A DNA stretch of 64,000 nt from Ruegeria sp. Alg231-54 (GCF_900143525.1 NZ_FREZ01000007.1:1-64000); one strand, 5' to 3'. Positions 45,946 through 55,348 are shown, numbered from the stretch's first letter. Numbers and translations: made by a program. The notes: generated from the sequence alone by a model not told the origin.

Positions 45946-45958
45946 CGGAGGACAAAAG

Positions 45959-46405
45959 ATGCTGAACGTTTACCTATCTGGCGAAATCCACACCGACTGG
46001 CGGGAACAGATCATTGAGGGTGCTCAGGGTCTGGATATCACTTTCAACAGCCCGGTCACCGATCACGGGGCCAGCGACGATTGCGGTGTGGCCATTCTGG
46101 GGGCCGAGCCGAACAAGTATTGGCATGACCACAAGGGCGCGATGGTCAACGCGATCCGCACGCGCAAGGGTATTGCGGATGCCGATGTGGTCGTGGTCCG
46201 GTTCGGCGAGAAGTACAAACAGTGGAATGCAGCCTTCGATGCGGGTTATGCTGCGGCTTTGGGAAAGTCCTTGATCGTACTGCACGGTCCTGATCACCAG
46301 CACGCGCTGAAAGAAGTGGACGCTGCGGCGCTGGCTGTGGCCGAGCACCCGGGCCAAGTGGTTGATGTGCTGCGCTATGTTCTGACTGGCGCCCTGCCAA
46401 AATAA
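45959..46405 (+). CDS. ytoQ: YtoQ family protein
   Basis: A 148-residue cytoplasmic protein matching the YtoQ family: start MLNVYLSGEIHTDWREQI, then FNSPVTDHGASDDCG and VVVRFGEKYKQWNAAFDAG. The fold resembles nucleoside 2-deoxyribosyltransferase-like proteins; the enzymatic role in bacteria is undetermined. GGAGG lies upstream of ATG at 45959. It stands alone between pheT and the GMC oxidoreductase gene. Confidence 0.88.
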   Translation: MLNVYLSGEIHTDWREQIIEGAQGLDITFNSPVTDHGASDDCGVAILGAEPNKYWHDHKGAMVNAIRTRKGIADADVVVVRFGEKYKQWNAAFDAGYAAALGKSLIVLHGPDHQHALKEVDAAALAVAEHPGQVVDVLRYVLTGALPK

Positions 46406-46478
46406 CTCACGCTACGTTTCGCTTGCCTGATTTCAGGGCACTTTCTACCGTCTGATAGGGCAGTAGGGGAGAGCAGCC

Positions 46479-48086
46479 ATGGAATTCGATTACGTCATCG
46501 TGGGCGGCGGGTCCGCTGGTTGTGTGATGGCCGCGCGGCTGAGCGAACAACCAGACACAAGCGTTTGCCTGATCGAAGCGGGCGGGGCGGGTGAGGATCT
46601 GGTGATCCGGGCTCCCGCCCTGGTGGCGGCCATGGTATCGGGGCGACCCAAGCTGAACAATTGGGCTTTTCAAACGGTGCGCCAGCCCGGGTTGAATGGT
46701 CGGAAAGGGTTTCAGCCACGCGGCAAGGCGCTGGGGGGCTCATCGGCGATCAACGCGATGCTATATGTGCGTGGGCATCCCAGCGACTATGATGAATGGG
46801 CGGATTTGGGGTGCGAAGGTTGGGATTGGAAGAATGTCCTGCCTTACTTCCGCAGGGCCGAGGGCAATGCGCGCGGTGCCGATGATCTCCATGGCGGTGA
46901 TGGTCCCTTGCACGTGTCGGACCAGTCTGAGCCGCGTGCCATCTCTCATGCGTTTGTCGAAGCCTGCGGCCAGCAACAAATTCGCGAAACAAAGGATTTC
47001 AACGGGCCGGAGCAGGAAGGCGCAGGCCTGTATCAGGTCACGCAGTTCCACGACGGGGCGCATAAGGGTGAACGTTGCTCGGCAGCTGCGGCCTATTTGC
47101 GGGGCGTCAAAACGCGACCCAACCTGACAATCATGACAGGGGCAGAAGCCCAGAAGATCCTTTTTGACAAAAAGCGCGCGGCTGGCGTGTTGCTGCGTCA
47201 AAAAGGCAAAGAAGTCGAAATTCGCGCCCGCCGGGAAGTCATCCTTTCGGGGGGTGCTTTTGGTTCGCCACAATTGCTGATGTTGTCCGGTATCGGGCCC
47301 GAGGCCGAGTTGAAACAGCACGGTATTCCTGTTCTGCACGACTTGCCCGGCGTTGGTCAGAATCTGCAGGACCATCTGGACTATGTCCTCAGCTATCATT
47401 CGAAACGTAAGGATGTCATCGGGCTGACCCCGGGCGGGCTATGGAACCTGGCTAAGGCGGGGTTGGACTGGCGCCGCACCGGAGAGGGGCTGTTTGCGAC
47501 TCCCTTTGCCGAAGGCGGCGCGTTCTTCAAATCTGATCCATCCGTTTCCAAACCGGATCTTCAGCTGCACTTTGTTGTCGGAATCGTTGACGACCACATG
47601 CGAAAGATTCACTTGCCGCACGGGTATTCGTGCCATGTCTGTGTGTTGCGCCCGTTCAGCAGGGGCAGCGTTGGGCTAACCTCGGACCGGGCAGGAGAGC
47701 CGCCGCGTATTGATCCGGCTTATCTCAGCGATGACCGCGATCTGGATCTGTTGAAGCGTGGGGCTCGTATCATGGAGTCAATTCTCGAATCCGAGCCGCT
47801 GGAACCCTGGCGCAAAAAGCGGCTCTATGCCCATGACGGCAGTGATCAGGCCTTGGAGGCTGATATCCGCAGCCGTGCCGACACGATTTATCATCCGGTG
47901 GGCACCTGCAAGATGGGTTTCGACGATATGGCCGTTGTCGATACCGAAGGCCGGGTTCATGGGGTCGAGGGGCTGCGGGTGGTGGACGCATCAGTCATGC
48001 CGACTTTGGTCGGCGGCAATACCAATGCGCCCACCATCATGATTGCCGAAAAGATCGCCGAAGCAATCAGTCCCGGGGCGGCGTAA
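46479..48086 (+). CDS. GMC-family FAD oxidoreductase (choline dehydrogenase-like)
   Basis: A 535-residue glucose-methanol-choline oxidoreductase. The N-terminal ADP-binding motif is [21 protein letters not shown] signature 1 is near residue 80 ([18 protein letters not shown]). Signature 2 is near residue 255 ([16 protein letters not shown]). The catalytic His is in [12 protein letters not shown] near residue 473. Members oxidise choline or aliphatic and other alcohols, passing electrons to quinones. No betaine aldehyde dehydrogenase accompanies it, so choline is not certain. It overlaps the convergent GST by 20 bp. Confidence 0.9.
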   Translation: MEFDYVIVGGGSAGCVMAARLSEQPDTSVCLIEAGGAGEDLVIRAPALVAAMVSGRPKLNNWAFQTVRQPGLNGRKGFQPRGKALGGSSAINAMLYVRGHPSDYDEWADLGCEGWDWKNVLPYFRRAEGNARGADDLHGGDGPLHVSDQSEPRAISHAFVEACGQQQIRETKDFNGPEQEGAGLYQVTQFHDGAHKGERCSAAAAYLRGVKTRPNLTIMTGAEAQKILFDKKRAAGVLLRQKGKEVEIRARREVILSGGAFGSPQLLMLSGIGPEAELKQHGIPVLHDLPGVGQNLQDHLDYVLSYHSKRKDVIGLTPGGLWNLAKAGLDWRRTGEGLFATPFAEGGAFFKSDPSVSKPDLQLHFVVGIVDDHMRKIHLPHGYSCHVCVLRPFSRGSVGLTSDRAGEPPRIDPAYLSDDRDLDLLKRGARIMESILESEPLEPWRKKRLYAHDGSDQALEADIRSRADTIYHPVGTCKMGFDDMAVVDTEGRVHGVEGLRVVDASVMPTLVGGNTNAPTIMIAEKIAEAISPGAA

Positions 48087-48765
48087 CCAGGCCTTTTTGC
48101 ACCGCGGGTCGCTCCAGGAACCGGTCGAGATACGCCACCAGATTGGCGTGGTCTTCCCAACCAACAAGGTCGTGCGCATTGTAGAATTCGAGCCCGCGCA
48201 GCCACGGCGCGATTGCGATATCGGCAATGGAATAGTCTCCGGCAATCCAATCCTGGCCTTCAAGCTGTTGGTTCAGGACATTCAGCAATCGCTTGGCCTC
48301 GTTCACGTAGCGTTCGCGGGGGCGCGGGTCTTCGATCTCGCTGCCCGCGAATTTGTGAAAATAGCCCAGTTGCCCGAACATCGGACCGATGCCACCCATC
48401 TGGAACATCACCCATTGGATCACGCGATATTTGTCGGCTTTGGTCTGACCCAGAAACTTGCCGCTTTTCTCGGCGAGATATATCAGGATCGCTCCGCTTT
48501 CGAACAGACCAATGGGTTCTCCGTCCGGGCCATTCGGGTCGATGATCGCCGGGATTTTGTTGTTGGGATTCAATGACAGGAATTCGGGGCTTTTGACATC
48601 CGAGTCCGAAAGCGTAACCCGATGGGCTTCATAGGGCAGGCCGGTTTCTTCCAGCATGATCGACGCTTTGACACCGTTCGGCGTGGGGAAAGAATAGAGC
48701 TGAATCCTGTCGGGAAACTGCGCGGGCCAGCGGGCCGTGATCGGGTGAGAGGCGGTGTCCAGCAT
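48067..48765 (-). CDS. Glutathione S-transferase (YfcG/Nu-class-like)
   Basis: A 232-residue GST. The thioredoxin-like N-terminal domain (about residues 20-105) has [31 protein letters not shown] (the cis-proline loop) and [14 protein letters not shown]. The alpha-helical C-terminal domain follows, with [15 protein letters not shown]. Features match the YfcG/YghU disulfide-reductase group (Asn/Thr near the N-terminus). Glutathione would be supplied by the GshA pathway. Its last 20 bp overlap the end of the convergent GMC gene. Confidence 0.92.
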   Translation of the reverse strand: MLDTASHPITARWPAQFPDRIQLYSFPTPNGVKASIMLEETGLPYEAHRVTLSDSDVKSPEFLSLNPNNKIPAIIDPNGPDGEPIGLFESGAILIYLAEKSGKFLGQTKADKYRVIQWVMFQMGGIGPMFGQLGYFHKFAGSEIEDPRPRERYVNEAKRLLNVLNQQLEGQDWIAGDYSIADIAIAPWLRGLEFYNAHDLVGWEDHANLVAYLDRFLERPAVQKGLVTPPRD

Positions 48766-48982
48766 GGAGGGCTCCTGTCATGGGTTGCCAGCAATAGGTA
48801 GGTACAATTGCCCAGTCTTGCCAGTATCCGGGCTGTGCATACAAGGTCAGGGGCTGTGTACGTGAGAACAACGGGGAAAACCTGCGTATCTCACACCTAG
48901 ACCGAAGCGCGCTTATGGACCACTATTCCGCCAATCCCGTGCTGAGAGACGCGGGTTCGCCGTGAATCGAAAGGAGATGCGC

Positions 48983-49789
48983 GTGGATGAGGTCGTAACA
49001 CAGGTGGGTGCCTATGCCCCGCTGATCATAAGCGCGGTCAAGGCGCTGGTCGTACTGATCCTTGGGTGGATCATTGCTGGCGCCATTGCCGGTGTAGTCC
49101 GGCGCCGGATCAATGCGACACCGCATATTGATCAGACGCTTGGGAATTTTGTCGCCAGCCTGGTGAAGTGGGTCATATTGGCAATGGTGCTGGTTGCCGT
49201 CCTGGGCATCTTTGGCATTCAGGCGACAAGCATCGTCGCCATTCTGGGTGCTGCTTCTCTGGCCATCGGTTTGGCTCTTCAGGGCACGCTGAGCGATCTT
49301 GCTGCGGGCGTTATGCTGGTCGTCTTCCGCCCCTACAAGCTGGGTCAGTATGTCGATATCGGCGGTACCGCAGGCACTGTTAAGGATCTGAACCTGTTCA
49401 CGACCGAGCTGGTGACGCCAGATAACGTTCAGATCATCGTTCCGAACGGGCAATCCTGGGGATCGATCATCACCAACTACTCGGCGCATGACACGCGGCG
49501 TGTCGATCTGGTGTTCGGCATCGACTATGGCGATAGCGCTGATGAGGCGATGAAGATCATTCTGGATGTGGCAAAGGCCGATGACCGTATCCACAGTGAT
49601 CCGGAACCTTGGGTGCGCGTGACAAATCTGGGCGACAGCTCGGTCGATCTGACGGCGCGGCTGTGGTGCGCGGCCGCGGATTATTGGGATGTGAAGTTCG
49701 AGACTACCAAAGCCGTGAAGGAAGCGTTTGACGCCAAAGGCGTTTCGATTCCCTACCCGCATTCTGTGGAAATTCACAAAGAAGGGTAA
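48983..49789 (+). CDS. MscS-family mechanosensitive ion channel
   Basis: A 268-residue small-conductance mechanosensitive channel. Three N-terminal helices are visible; the third is the pore-lining glycine/alanine-rich helix GAASLAIGLALQGTLSDLAAG. The soluble beta domain (LVTPDNVQIIVPNGQSWGS) and the C-terminal alpha/beta cap follow. GTG at 48983 has AAAGGAG six bases upstream; in-frame ATG at 48977 and GTG at 48962 are less well placed. It releases solutes on hypo-osmotic shock. Its terminator lies downstream. Confidence 0.92.
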   Translation: MDEVVTQVGAYAPLIISAVKALVVLILGWIIAGAIAGVVRRRINATPHIDQTLGNFVASLVKWVILAMVLVAVLGIFGIQATSIVAILGAASLAIGLALQGTLSDLAAGVMLVVFRPYKLGQYVDIGGTAGTVKDLNLFTTELVTPDNVQIIVPNGQSWGSIITNYSAHDTRRVDLVFGIDYGDSADEAMKIILDVAKADDRIHSDPEPWVRVTNLGDSSVDLTARLWCAAADYWDVKFETTKAVKEAFDAKGVSIPYPHSVEIHKEG

Positions 49790-49843
49790 ATGCTCCCGCC
49801 CGTCGCGCGGGCATTGGAAATGCCCTCCTGCGATTGGACCCGG

Positions 49844-49869
49844 CGTCGCGCTTTTAGCGCGGCGTTTTT
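49844..49869 (+). terminator. Terminator of the MscS gene (plus strand)
   Basis: Stem CGTCGCGC/GCGCGGCG with one G-T wobble and a TTTTA loop, followed by TTTTT on the plus strand. Confidence 0.75.
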
Positions 49870-49895
49870 CTTATTGGTGCAAAAGCCGTTCGATC

Positions 49896-49928
49896 AAAAG
49901 AAAAGCGGCGCGCCAAAGGCGCGCCGCC
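49896..49928 (-). terminator. Terminator of ald (minus strand)
   Basis: Perfect 10-bp stem (GCGGCGCGCC, 3-nt loop, GGCGCGCCGC). Read leftward it is followed by TTTTCTTTT. It ends the leftward ald transcript. Confidence 0.85.
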
Positions 49929-49984
49929 ATGCCCAACGCTGCAAAGCAGCCGCTTCTGCGGCTACTTTCAGGGGCGGGAGTGCG

Positions 49985-51103
49985 TCAGGCGTTGACGATT
50001 GCCTCGGGCGAGACAACATCCAGACCCAGCGCCGTACCAACAGCTTCGTAAGTCAGCTGACCGGCATGGACGTTCAGACCTGCCAGCAAATGCGGGTCGT
50101 CCTGACATGCTTTCTTCCAGCCTTTACCCGCCAGCGCCAGCAGGAACGGCATGGTTGCGTTACCCAATGCGATGGTCGAGGTCCGCGCAACCGCGCCCGG
50201 CATGTTGGCTACGCAGTAGTGCATGACGCCGTCCACTTCATAGATCGGGTCAGCATGGGTGGTCGCTTTGGAGGTTTCAAAGCAGCCGCCCTGGTCGATC
50301 GCAACGTCAACCAGAACCGCACCGGGTTTCATGGTGGACAGCTGCGCGCGCGAGATCAGCTTTGGTGCCGCAGCGCCGGGGATCAGAACCGCACCGATGA
50401 CCATGTCGGCTTCCTGGATCAGCTCGGCCGTTGCGCCGGCTGTCGAGTACTGGCTTTTGAACGTACCGCCAAAGACGTCGTCGAGGTAACGCAGGCGTGG
50501 CAGAGACCGGTCCAGAACGGTGACATCAGCGCCCATGCCGGCCGCGATCTTGGCTGCGTGCGTGCCAACAACGCCGCCGCCGATCACAATGACTTTGGCC
50601 GGGCCAACGCCGGGAACGCCACCCATCAGAACACCGCGGCCGCCATTGGCCTTTTGCAGGGTCCACGAACCGACCTGAGGTGCCAGACGGCCGGCAACTT
50701 CGGACATCGGTGCCAGCAGAGGCAGGCCGCCTTTGGAATCGGTTACGGTCTCATAGGCAATCGCGGTGCAGCCCGACGCCAGCAGGTCGTGGGTCTGGTC
50801 TGGATCGGGTGCCAGGTGCAGGTAGGTGAACAGCAGCTGGCCTTCACGCAGCATCTTGCGCTCGACCGCCTGGGGTTCTTTGACCTTTACGATCATGTCC
50901 GCGGTCGCAAAAACTTCTTCTGCTGTGTCGACGATGCGCGCACCTGCGGCAACATACGAGTCGTTGTCAAAGCCGGAACCCATGCCGGCATTGGTTTCAA
51001 TGATGACCTCGTGGCCGCGCGCAACAGCTTCTTGCGCAGCGTTGGGGGTCATGCCAACACGGAATTCCTGGGGTTTGATTTCCTTGGGGCAACCGATTTT
51101 CAT
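49985..51103 (-). CDS. ald: Alanine dehydrogenase
   Basis: NAD-dependent oxidative deamination of L-alanine to pyruvate and ammonia (reversible). The 372-residue protein starts MKIGCPKEIKPQEFRVGMTP, includes the NAD-binding KVIVIGGGVVGTHAAKIAAGMGADV near residue 170, and the conserved SEVAGRLAPQVG. Length is exactly that of the family. GGAGGAG precedes ATG at 51103. It diverges from an Lrp-family gene, the usual arrangement for alanine-inducible ald. Confidence 0.96.
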   Translation of the reverse strand: MKIGCPKEIKPQEFRVGMTPNAAQEAVARGHEVIIETNAGMGSGFDNDSYVAAGARIVDTAEEVFATADMIVKVKEPQAVERKMLREGQLLFTYLHLAPDPDQTHDLLASGCTAIAYETVTDSKGGLPLLAPMSEVAGRLAPQVGSWTLQKANGGRGVLMGGVPGVGPAKVIVIGGGVVGTHAAKIAAGMGADVTVLDRSLPRLRYLDDVFGGTFKSQYSTAGATAELIQEADMVIGAVLIPGAAAPKLISRAQLSTMKPGAVLVDVAIDQGGCFETSKATTHADPIYEVDGVMHYCVANMPGAVARTSTIALGNATMPFLLALAGKGWKKACQDDPHLLAGLNVHAGQLTYEAVGTALGLDVVSPEAIVNA

Positions 51104-51241
51104 TTCTCGCTCCTCCATTCATAAACTGCCCAAATTATGTGCAATTCGGGATGCAATTTCTGTGAAACTCTGCCCGTCATTTGGGTTTTCTTTGCGAGAA
51201 TCTTCGGTATTATTAGAGTTTCTTGCAAAGGACTTGCGCGT
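51104..51241. promoter_or_regulatory. Divergent ald / Lrp control region
   Basis: 138-bp AT-rich spacer between two divergent genes. Two direct TGCAATT repeats at 51140 and 51152 are spaced 12 bp. A TTTCTTTGC / TTTCTTGCA pair lies further right. They are candidate Lrp-type sites; no experiment supports them. Confidence 0.4.
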
Positions 51242-51700
51242 ATGAGCCTCGATACGACCGATCGAAAGATTCTGGCCGCCCTGCAGAGAAACGGCAGGAT
51301 GTCGAATGCCGAGCTGTCGGATCAGGTGAATCTGTCGCCGTCGGCGTGTCATCGGCGGGTCCAACGGCTTGAGGCCGAAGGGTACATTCGAAACTATGTG
51401 GCGTTGCTGGATGCACGCAAGATGAACGTTCCGACCACCGTGTTTGTCGAGATCACGCTGCAGGGCCAGGCCGAAGAGCTTCTGGATGCGTTCGAAAAAG
51501 CGGTGGCGCGTATTCCCGACGTTCTGGAGTGTCATCTTATGGCGGGGACGGCGGACTATATTCTGAAGGTTGTCGCCGAGAACACCGAGGATTTCGCCCG
51601 AATTCACCGTCAGTACCTGTCGCGCTTGCCCGGCGTGGCGCAAATGCAAAGCTCATTTGCTTTGCGTACTGTGTTCAAGACGACGGCCTTGCCGGTGTGA
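51242..51700 (+). CDS. Lrp/AsnC-family transcriptional regulator
   Basis: A 152-residue Lrp-type regulator. The N-terminal winged HTH is at residues 1-60 (DTTDRKILAALQRNGRMSNAELS, then LSPSACHRRVQRLEAEG). The C-terminal RAM ligand-binding domain follows (MNVPTTVFVEI, then LMAGTADYILKVV). ATG at 51242; the longer ORF adds 35 residues that cross the promoter region. The divergent ald gene makes it the probable alanine-responsive activator of ald (AldR/PutR-like). The effector is inferred from context. Confidence 0.93.
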   Translation: MSLDTTDRKILAALQRNGRMSNAELSDQVNLSPSACHRRVQRLEAEGYIRNYVALLDARKMNVPTTVFVEITLQGQAEELLDAFEKAVARIPDVLECHLMAGTADYILKVVAENTEDFARIHRQYLSRLPGVAQMQSSFALRTVFKTTALPV

Positions 51701-51703
51701 CCG

Positions 51704-52543
51704 TCAGGCTGGGGCCAGGTAGGTGAACAGGATCAGATGCATGGCATTGAAGCCGAAATGCGTTATGACGGGCACCCACACCCGACCGGTCGCATAAAAT
51801 CCCAAACCACAGGCCGCGCCAAGAATCGCGGCATAAGCGACTAGGGCCGGACCCCCGGCAAAATGCGCCAAACCAAACAGAAGGCTGGCCAGAGTCACAC
51901 CAAGTGCTGCACCTAGTTTGGACGCAATAAGCGACTGCAGGTACCCGCGAAAATAAGCCTCTTCCGTCAAGCAGGTCAGAAACAGGTTCGACAATGCAAA
52001 AATCAGCCACCAAGGCGGTAGGCTGAGTTCTGGCCGGATGGCCTGCGCGGACAGCCCGACGGCGAAGAGCGCGGGCAAGGTCGCAAGGCCCACCAGCAAC
52101 GGTGTTCTCCGGACAGGTCTCGCTGAATCGGTCATTCCCGGCCAGGCCAGAAGAACCGCAAAAAGCACCATTGGCTTGTCCAGATTCAAGTACATTGAAA
52201 ACGCCGAACTGTCCGGCCCGGCGTAGACCCGGTCCAGTACCAGCAGGTTTTGAAAACCGGGCACCAGATGCGCGCCCAATGCAAGACACCAGCCGATCAA
52301 CATGACGTGGCCAACCGCCGCACCGGTGCCTGTAAGATGGTTCAGGGCCGCAGCCCCCAGCAATCCGGCAGCAACAAGTCCAATAGCCAAAGGTGTGACC
52401 AGCCCCATGGCGAGGGCGGTAAGACCAAACACCAATAGCAGCGTCAGGCCAAGTTGACGCCGGCCCGAGGCCGCACTGACCATGCCGGCGATCAGTATGG
52501 ACCAGGGCCATATCAATGGCAGAAGGGATACAAAATGCGCCAC
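51704..52543 (-). CDS. CPBP-family intramembrane metalloprotease
   Basis: A 279-residue polytopic protein with the CAAX-prenyl-protease-like (CPBP/Abi) core. The EE-x3-R motif is in LTEEAYFRGYLQ near residue 195. FGLAHFAGG provides the next histidine, and HFGFNAMH near the C-terminus the third element. Eight or so hydrophobic segments precede and surround it. The family cleaves membrane-embedded substrates in bacteriocin immunity or stress pathways; no substrate is suggested here. The gene is convergent with the Lrp gene, leaving only 3 bp. Confidence 0.9.
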   Translation of the reverse strand: MAHFVSLLPLIWPWSILIAGMVSAASGRRQLGLTLLLVFGLTALAMGLVTPLAIGLVAAGLLGAAALNHLTGTGAAVGHVMLIGWCLALGAHLVPGFQNLLVLDRVYAGPDSSAFSMYLNLDKPMVLFAVLLAWPGMTDSARPVRRTPLLVGLATLPALFAVGLSAQAIRPELSLPPWWLIFALSNLFLTCLTEEAYFRGYLQSLIASKLGAALGVTLASLLFGLAHFAGGPALVAYAAILGAACGLGFYATGRVWVPVITHFGFNAMHLILFTYLAPA

Positions 52544-52832
52544 GGCTCTCTCATGTATTCAGGTGCGTATTGATGCCGTCGGACAACCCCAAATGGCAAG
52601 GCCGTGCAAGGGTCAGCCTGTGCTTAACTGCCGGCGTTGCGTCAAATCGGACGCTTGTATCTAGGCGCAGGTCAGTTCAATTATAGGAATGACCGTACAT
52701 CTGCCTGTTTTACGACCCCGCACCAACTTGGTATTGAACCGGCGCGGAGCGTTCATCAATTATATCTGATGACATCAGGCGGTCACACTCTCTGGGTATG
52801 GTCGGAACCCGTTGACTGATAAGGAGCAGATC
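52544..52832. other. Intergenic region before ppk2, with a short palindrome
   Basis: A 289-bp spacer between the divergent CPBP gene and ppk2. It contains a palindrome CTGATG-A-CATCAG at 52766-52778, about 55 bp before the ppk2 start, which could be an operator. No ORF or RNA gene was recognised. Confidence 0.45.
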
Positions 52833-53750
52833 TTGGCTTACCAAAACAATGATGCCCCAAAAGACTGGCTGGAAGCCGAGCTCGAAGACACGCTGGACGA
52901 AGATTTCGAAATCGAATTCAGCGAGCCGATGCTGTCGATGGAAGTTCGCAAGATCTATAAGGAACAGCATCCCGACATGCTGGACCGCAAGGTCTATTTC
53001 CAGAACCTGCTGCGATTGCAGGCCGAACTGATCAGAGTGCAGGATTGGGTTCAACATACCGGCGCCAAAGTGTGCATCCTGTTCGAAGGTCGCGACAGTG
53101 CCGGTAAAGGGGGGGTAATCAAGCGGATTACCCAGCGCCTCAACCCGCGTGTTGCGCGTGTAGTTGCGTTGCCTGCACCGAGTCGCAGGGAACAAAGCCA
53201 GTGGTATTTCCAACGCTACGTGCCGCACCTGCCCGCAGCTGGCGAAATCGTTCTGTTCGACCGGTCCTGGTATAACAGGGCCGGTGTCGAACGGGTCATG
53301 GGTTTTGCCAGCGAAGATCAGGTCGAACAGTTCTTTCAGGACGTTCCCGAATTCGAACGGATGCTGGTGCGGTCGGGGATCATCCTGCTGAAATATTGGT
53401 TCTCGATCACCGACGAAGAACAGCAGTTGCGATTCCTGATGCGCATTCACGATCCGATGAAGCAGTGGAAGCTGTCGCCGATGGATCTGGAATCGCGCAT
53501 TCGGTGGGAATCCTACACCAAGGCCAAGGAGGACATGTTGTTCCGCACGAACATACCTGAAGCGCCCTGGTACATCGTCGAAGGCAATGACAAAAAGCGC
53601 GAGCGCCTGAATTGCATTGAACACCTGCTGACCAAGATCCCGTATTTGGATGTGCCGCAGGAAAAGGTCGATCTGCCGGATCGAAAGTACAACCCGGAAT
53701 ATGAACGCCGGATTCTGCCGGACGATCTCTATGTTCCAAAGGTCTATTGA
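52833..53750 (+). CDS. ppk2: Polyphosphate kinase 2
   Basis: PPK2-family kinase using polyphosphate to phosphorylate nucleoside mono- or diphosphates (or the reverse). The 305-residue single-domain protein has Walker A FEGRDSAGKGG near residue 95, then RVVALPAPSRREQSQWYFQRY, and the lid/Walker B block VLFDRSWYNRAGVERVMGF near residue 150. Start TTG at 52833 is preceded by AAGGAG with 6-nt spacing; an upstream TTG at 52812 is in frame but lacks a site. The class (I versus others) is inferred from its length and lid sequence. Confidence 0.93.
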   Translation: MAYQNNDAPKDWLEAELEDTLDEDFEIEFSEPMLSMEVRKIYKEQHPDMLDRKVYFQNLLRLQAELIRVQDWVQHTGAKVCILFEGRDSAGKGGVIKRITQRLNPRVARVVALPAPSRREQSQWYFQRYVPHLPAAGEIVLFDRSWYNRAGVERVMGFASEDQVEQFFQDVPEFERMLVRSGIILLKYWFSITDEEQQLRFLMRIHDPMKQWKLSPMDLESRIRWESYTKAKEDMLFRTNIPEAPWYIVEGNDKKRERLNCIEHLLTKIPYLDVPQEKVDLPDRKYNPEYERRILPDDLYVPKVY

Positions 53751-53768
53751 ACTATTGAAGTAGAAATT

Positions 53769-53800
53769 GGTGCGAGGCAGGGTCGCCCCCGCCCCGCACC
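53769..53800. terminator. Inverted repeat between convergent ppk2 and CAP genes
   Basis: GGTGCG...CGCACC arms with further GC pairs inside, in the 60-bp spacer between two convergent genes. It probably terminates both transcripts. Confidence 0.55.
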
Positions 53801-53810
53801 GTAGTATCCG

Positions 53811-54848
53811 TTAAGCGGCGTCCATCATGCAGTCGAAATCATAATAGTTGAACACAAAGACATCACCTGAATTGTCCCCGGTCATGTCAGAGCAAGTCTC
53901 AACATCGTCCACAGGATTGTCATCGCCGGTCATCACCATATCGAAATCGTCGGTTTCGGGTTCCGCATCGGCATAGTCCGTGTCGTTCCAATCAAACTGG
54001 TCGAACTGCGCCTGAATCGATTGGACGAATGCCCGGATCTCCGCAAGAAACTCCTGAACGTCAAAACAGGCGACTTCTTCCGGTTCTTCGGTTCCAGGTG
54101 TTTCAGGCTCCGGCTCTTCGGTCTCGGTGACGTCAGTGTCGGGCGTTTCTGGTTCCGGCTCTTCGGTCTCGGTGACGTCGGTGTCGGGCGTTTCGGGCTC
54201 CGGTTCTTCGGTCTCGGTGACATCGGTGTCAGGCGTTTCTGGTGCCGGTTCCTCGGTGTCGGTATCCGGCGTTTCGGCTACGGGTTCCTCAGGCTCGGTA
54301 ACCTCGGGTTCTGGCACTTCGGCAACCGGCTCTTCGGGCTGCGGGGTTTCTTCAACTGGTGGCGTCGGCGCCGGCGGAGTGGCAGAACCGTTGTCCAGCA
54401 TGACTTCACCCTGGGTGGCAGCAAAGTTCTGCGTCACCATCACAGCGTCGAAACCCTGCATGTCGCCGGTTTCAATTCCGATTCCGATGTATTTGAAATC
54501 TGGGTTCAGAATATTGGCGCGGTGACCGGGGCTGTTCATCAGGTTCTGATGAAGCTGGGCGACGTCATCGCTGATGCCTGGCGCGCCGCGCTCGGATTGC
54601 CAGGCGATGTTTTCACCCGACCGCCAGTTGCCCGAGAAGTCGAATCCGGCCATTTCCATCCGCTGAGTGGCGCTGGAACCACCCGAGCCCGTGTGGCTGA
54701 ACCTGTCAGTTTCCAGCATCCATTCACTGTGATCCTCGGACGAGTCGTTCAGCCGCGTTTCAAGCTGTAGGGGGTCCAGCCCGCGGGATGTGCGCTCTTG
54801 GTTAATCAGCGCCAGCATTTCTTGTTCGATACTACTTGCAGTCGACAT
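53811..54848 (-). CDS. CAP-domain (SCP/PR1-like) protein with acidic repeat linker
   Basis: A 345-residue protein. Residues 5-145 form the CAP domain: LALINQERTSRGL, HSEWMLETDRFSHTG, GENIAWQSERG and SPGHRANILNPDFKYIGIG. Residues about 155-260 form a Pro/Glu/Thr-rich linker with three 15-residue PETPDTDVTETEEPE-type repeats encoded by 45-bp DNA repeats. The acidic C-terminus ends DVFVFNYYDFDCMMDAA. No N-terminal signal peptide is present, which is unusual for CAP proteins. Together with the acidic C-terminus it points to possible type I secretion, but no nonapeptide RTX repeats are seen. GGAGG precedes the start. Confidence 0.88.
   Translation of the reverse strand: MSTASSIEQEMLALINQERTSRGLDPLQLETRLNDSSEDHSEWMLETDRFSHTGSGGSSATQRMEMAGFDFSGNWRSGENIAWQSERGAPGISDDVAQLHQNLMNSPGHRANILNPDFKYIGIGIETGDMQGFDAVMVTQNFAATQGEVMLDNGSATPPAPTPPVEETPQPEEPVAEVPEPEVTEPEEPVAETPDTDTEEPAPETPDTDVTETEEPEPETPDTDVTETEEPEPETPDTDVTETEEPEPETPGTEEPEEVACFDVQEFLAEIRAFVQSIQAQFDQFDWNDTDYADAEPETDDFDMVMTGDDNPVDDVETCSDMTGDNSGDVFVFNYYDFDCMMDAA
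54106..54240 (-). repeat. Three 45-bp tandem repeats inside the CAP-domain gene
   Basis: Three consecutive 45-bp units (54106-54150, 54151-54195, 54196-54240), near-identical, with degenerate partial units on both sides. They encode the PETPDTDVTETEEPE repeat. Such arrays can change copy number by slippage. Confidence 0.92.
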
Positions 54849-55068
54849 TTTTGCCTCCGATTGGTTTTTTGTCGTGGTAGACGGCGCCAGTTACAAAGGC
54901 TCGATACGACCTTCATAGGGATGGCGTGTTCAGAGGCGAGTTTTGGCGGGTCAGTGCTACCGTCACGGGATTCGCTGCGCTGCAAAATGCCGGGCAAAAT
55001 GTTGCTGAGGGGGAAATGGCAGCTTGTCGCGCGTGGGCGGCCCGAGTCGGCAAAAATCATCCGACCCT

Positions 55069-55102
55069 AAAAACGACAAACCCCCGGGCGATGCCTCGGG
55101 GG
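55069..55102 (-). terminator. Terminator of rpsU
   Basis: CCCCCG...CGGGGG stem with an inner GGC/GCC pairing and one bulged A. Read leftward it is followed by TTTGTCGTTTTT. It lies 40 bp beyond the rpsU stop. The 54849-55068 stretch between it and the CAP gene start shows no gene. Confidence 0.8.
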
Positions 55103-55141
55103 TCGTCAAATAGTGTCATCCAAAGCTGGACGAGCGAGGTT

Positions 55142-55348
55142 TTAGAGCAAACCTTCGCGCTGTGCTTTCTTACGTGCCAGTTTACGGGCACGGCGGATCG
55201 CTTCAGCTTTCTCGCGCGCTTTTTTCTCGGACGGTTTCTCGAAATGTTGCTTGAGCTTCATTTCGCGGAACACGCCTTCGCGCTGCAGCTTTTTCTTCAG
55301 GGCACGAAGCGCCTGATCGACGTTATTGTCGCGAACACTAACCTGCAT
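55142..55348 (-). CDS. rpsU: 30S ribosomal protein S21
   Basis: A 68-residue basic ribosomal protein. [31 protein letters not shown] is the S21 start, and the C-terminal half is strongly lysine/arginine-rich ([13 protein letters not shown]), as in alphaproteobacterial S21. It stands alone, divergent from coq9, with a recognisable promoter upstream and a terminator downstream. Confidence 0.97.
   Translation of the reverse strand: MQVSVRDNNVDQALRALKKKLQREGVFREMKLKQHFEKPSEKKAREKAEAIRRARKLARKKAQREGLL

Noticed and set aside
48067-48086. 20-bp overlap of convergent GMC and GST genes as something functional
   Set aside because: Small 3' overlaps between convergent genes are common; no extra signal is seen.
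49790-51124. 444-codon plus-strand ORF opposite ald
   Set aside because: ald on the minus strand has full-length family motifs and a strong ribosome-binding site; this frame is a shadow.
54106-54240. CRISPR-like array
   Set aside because: The 45-bp units are contiguous without spacers and lie in frame within a coding sequence.
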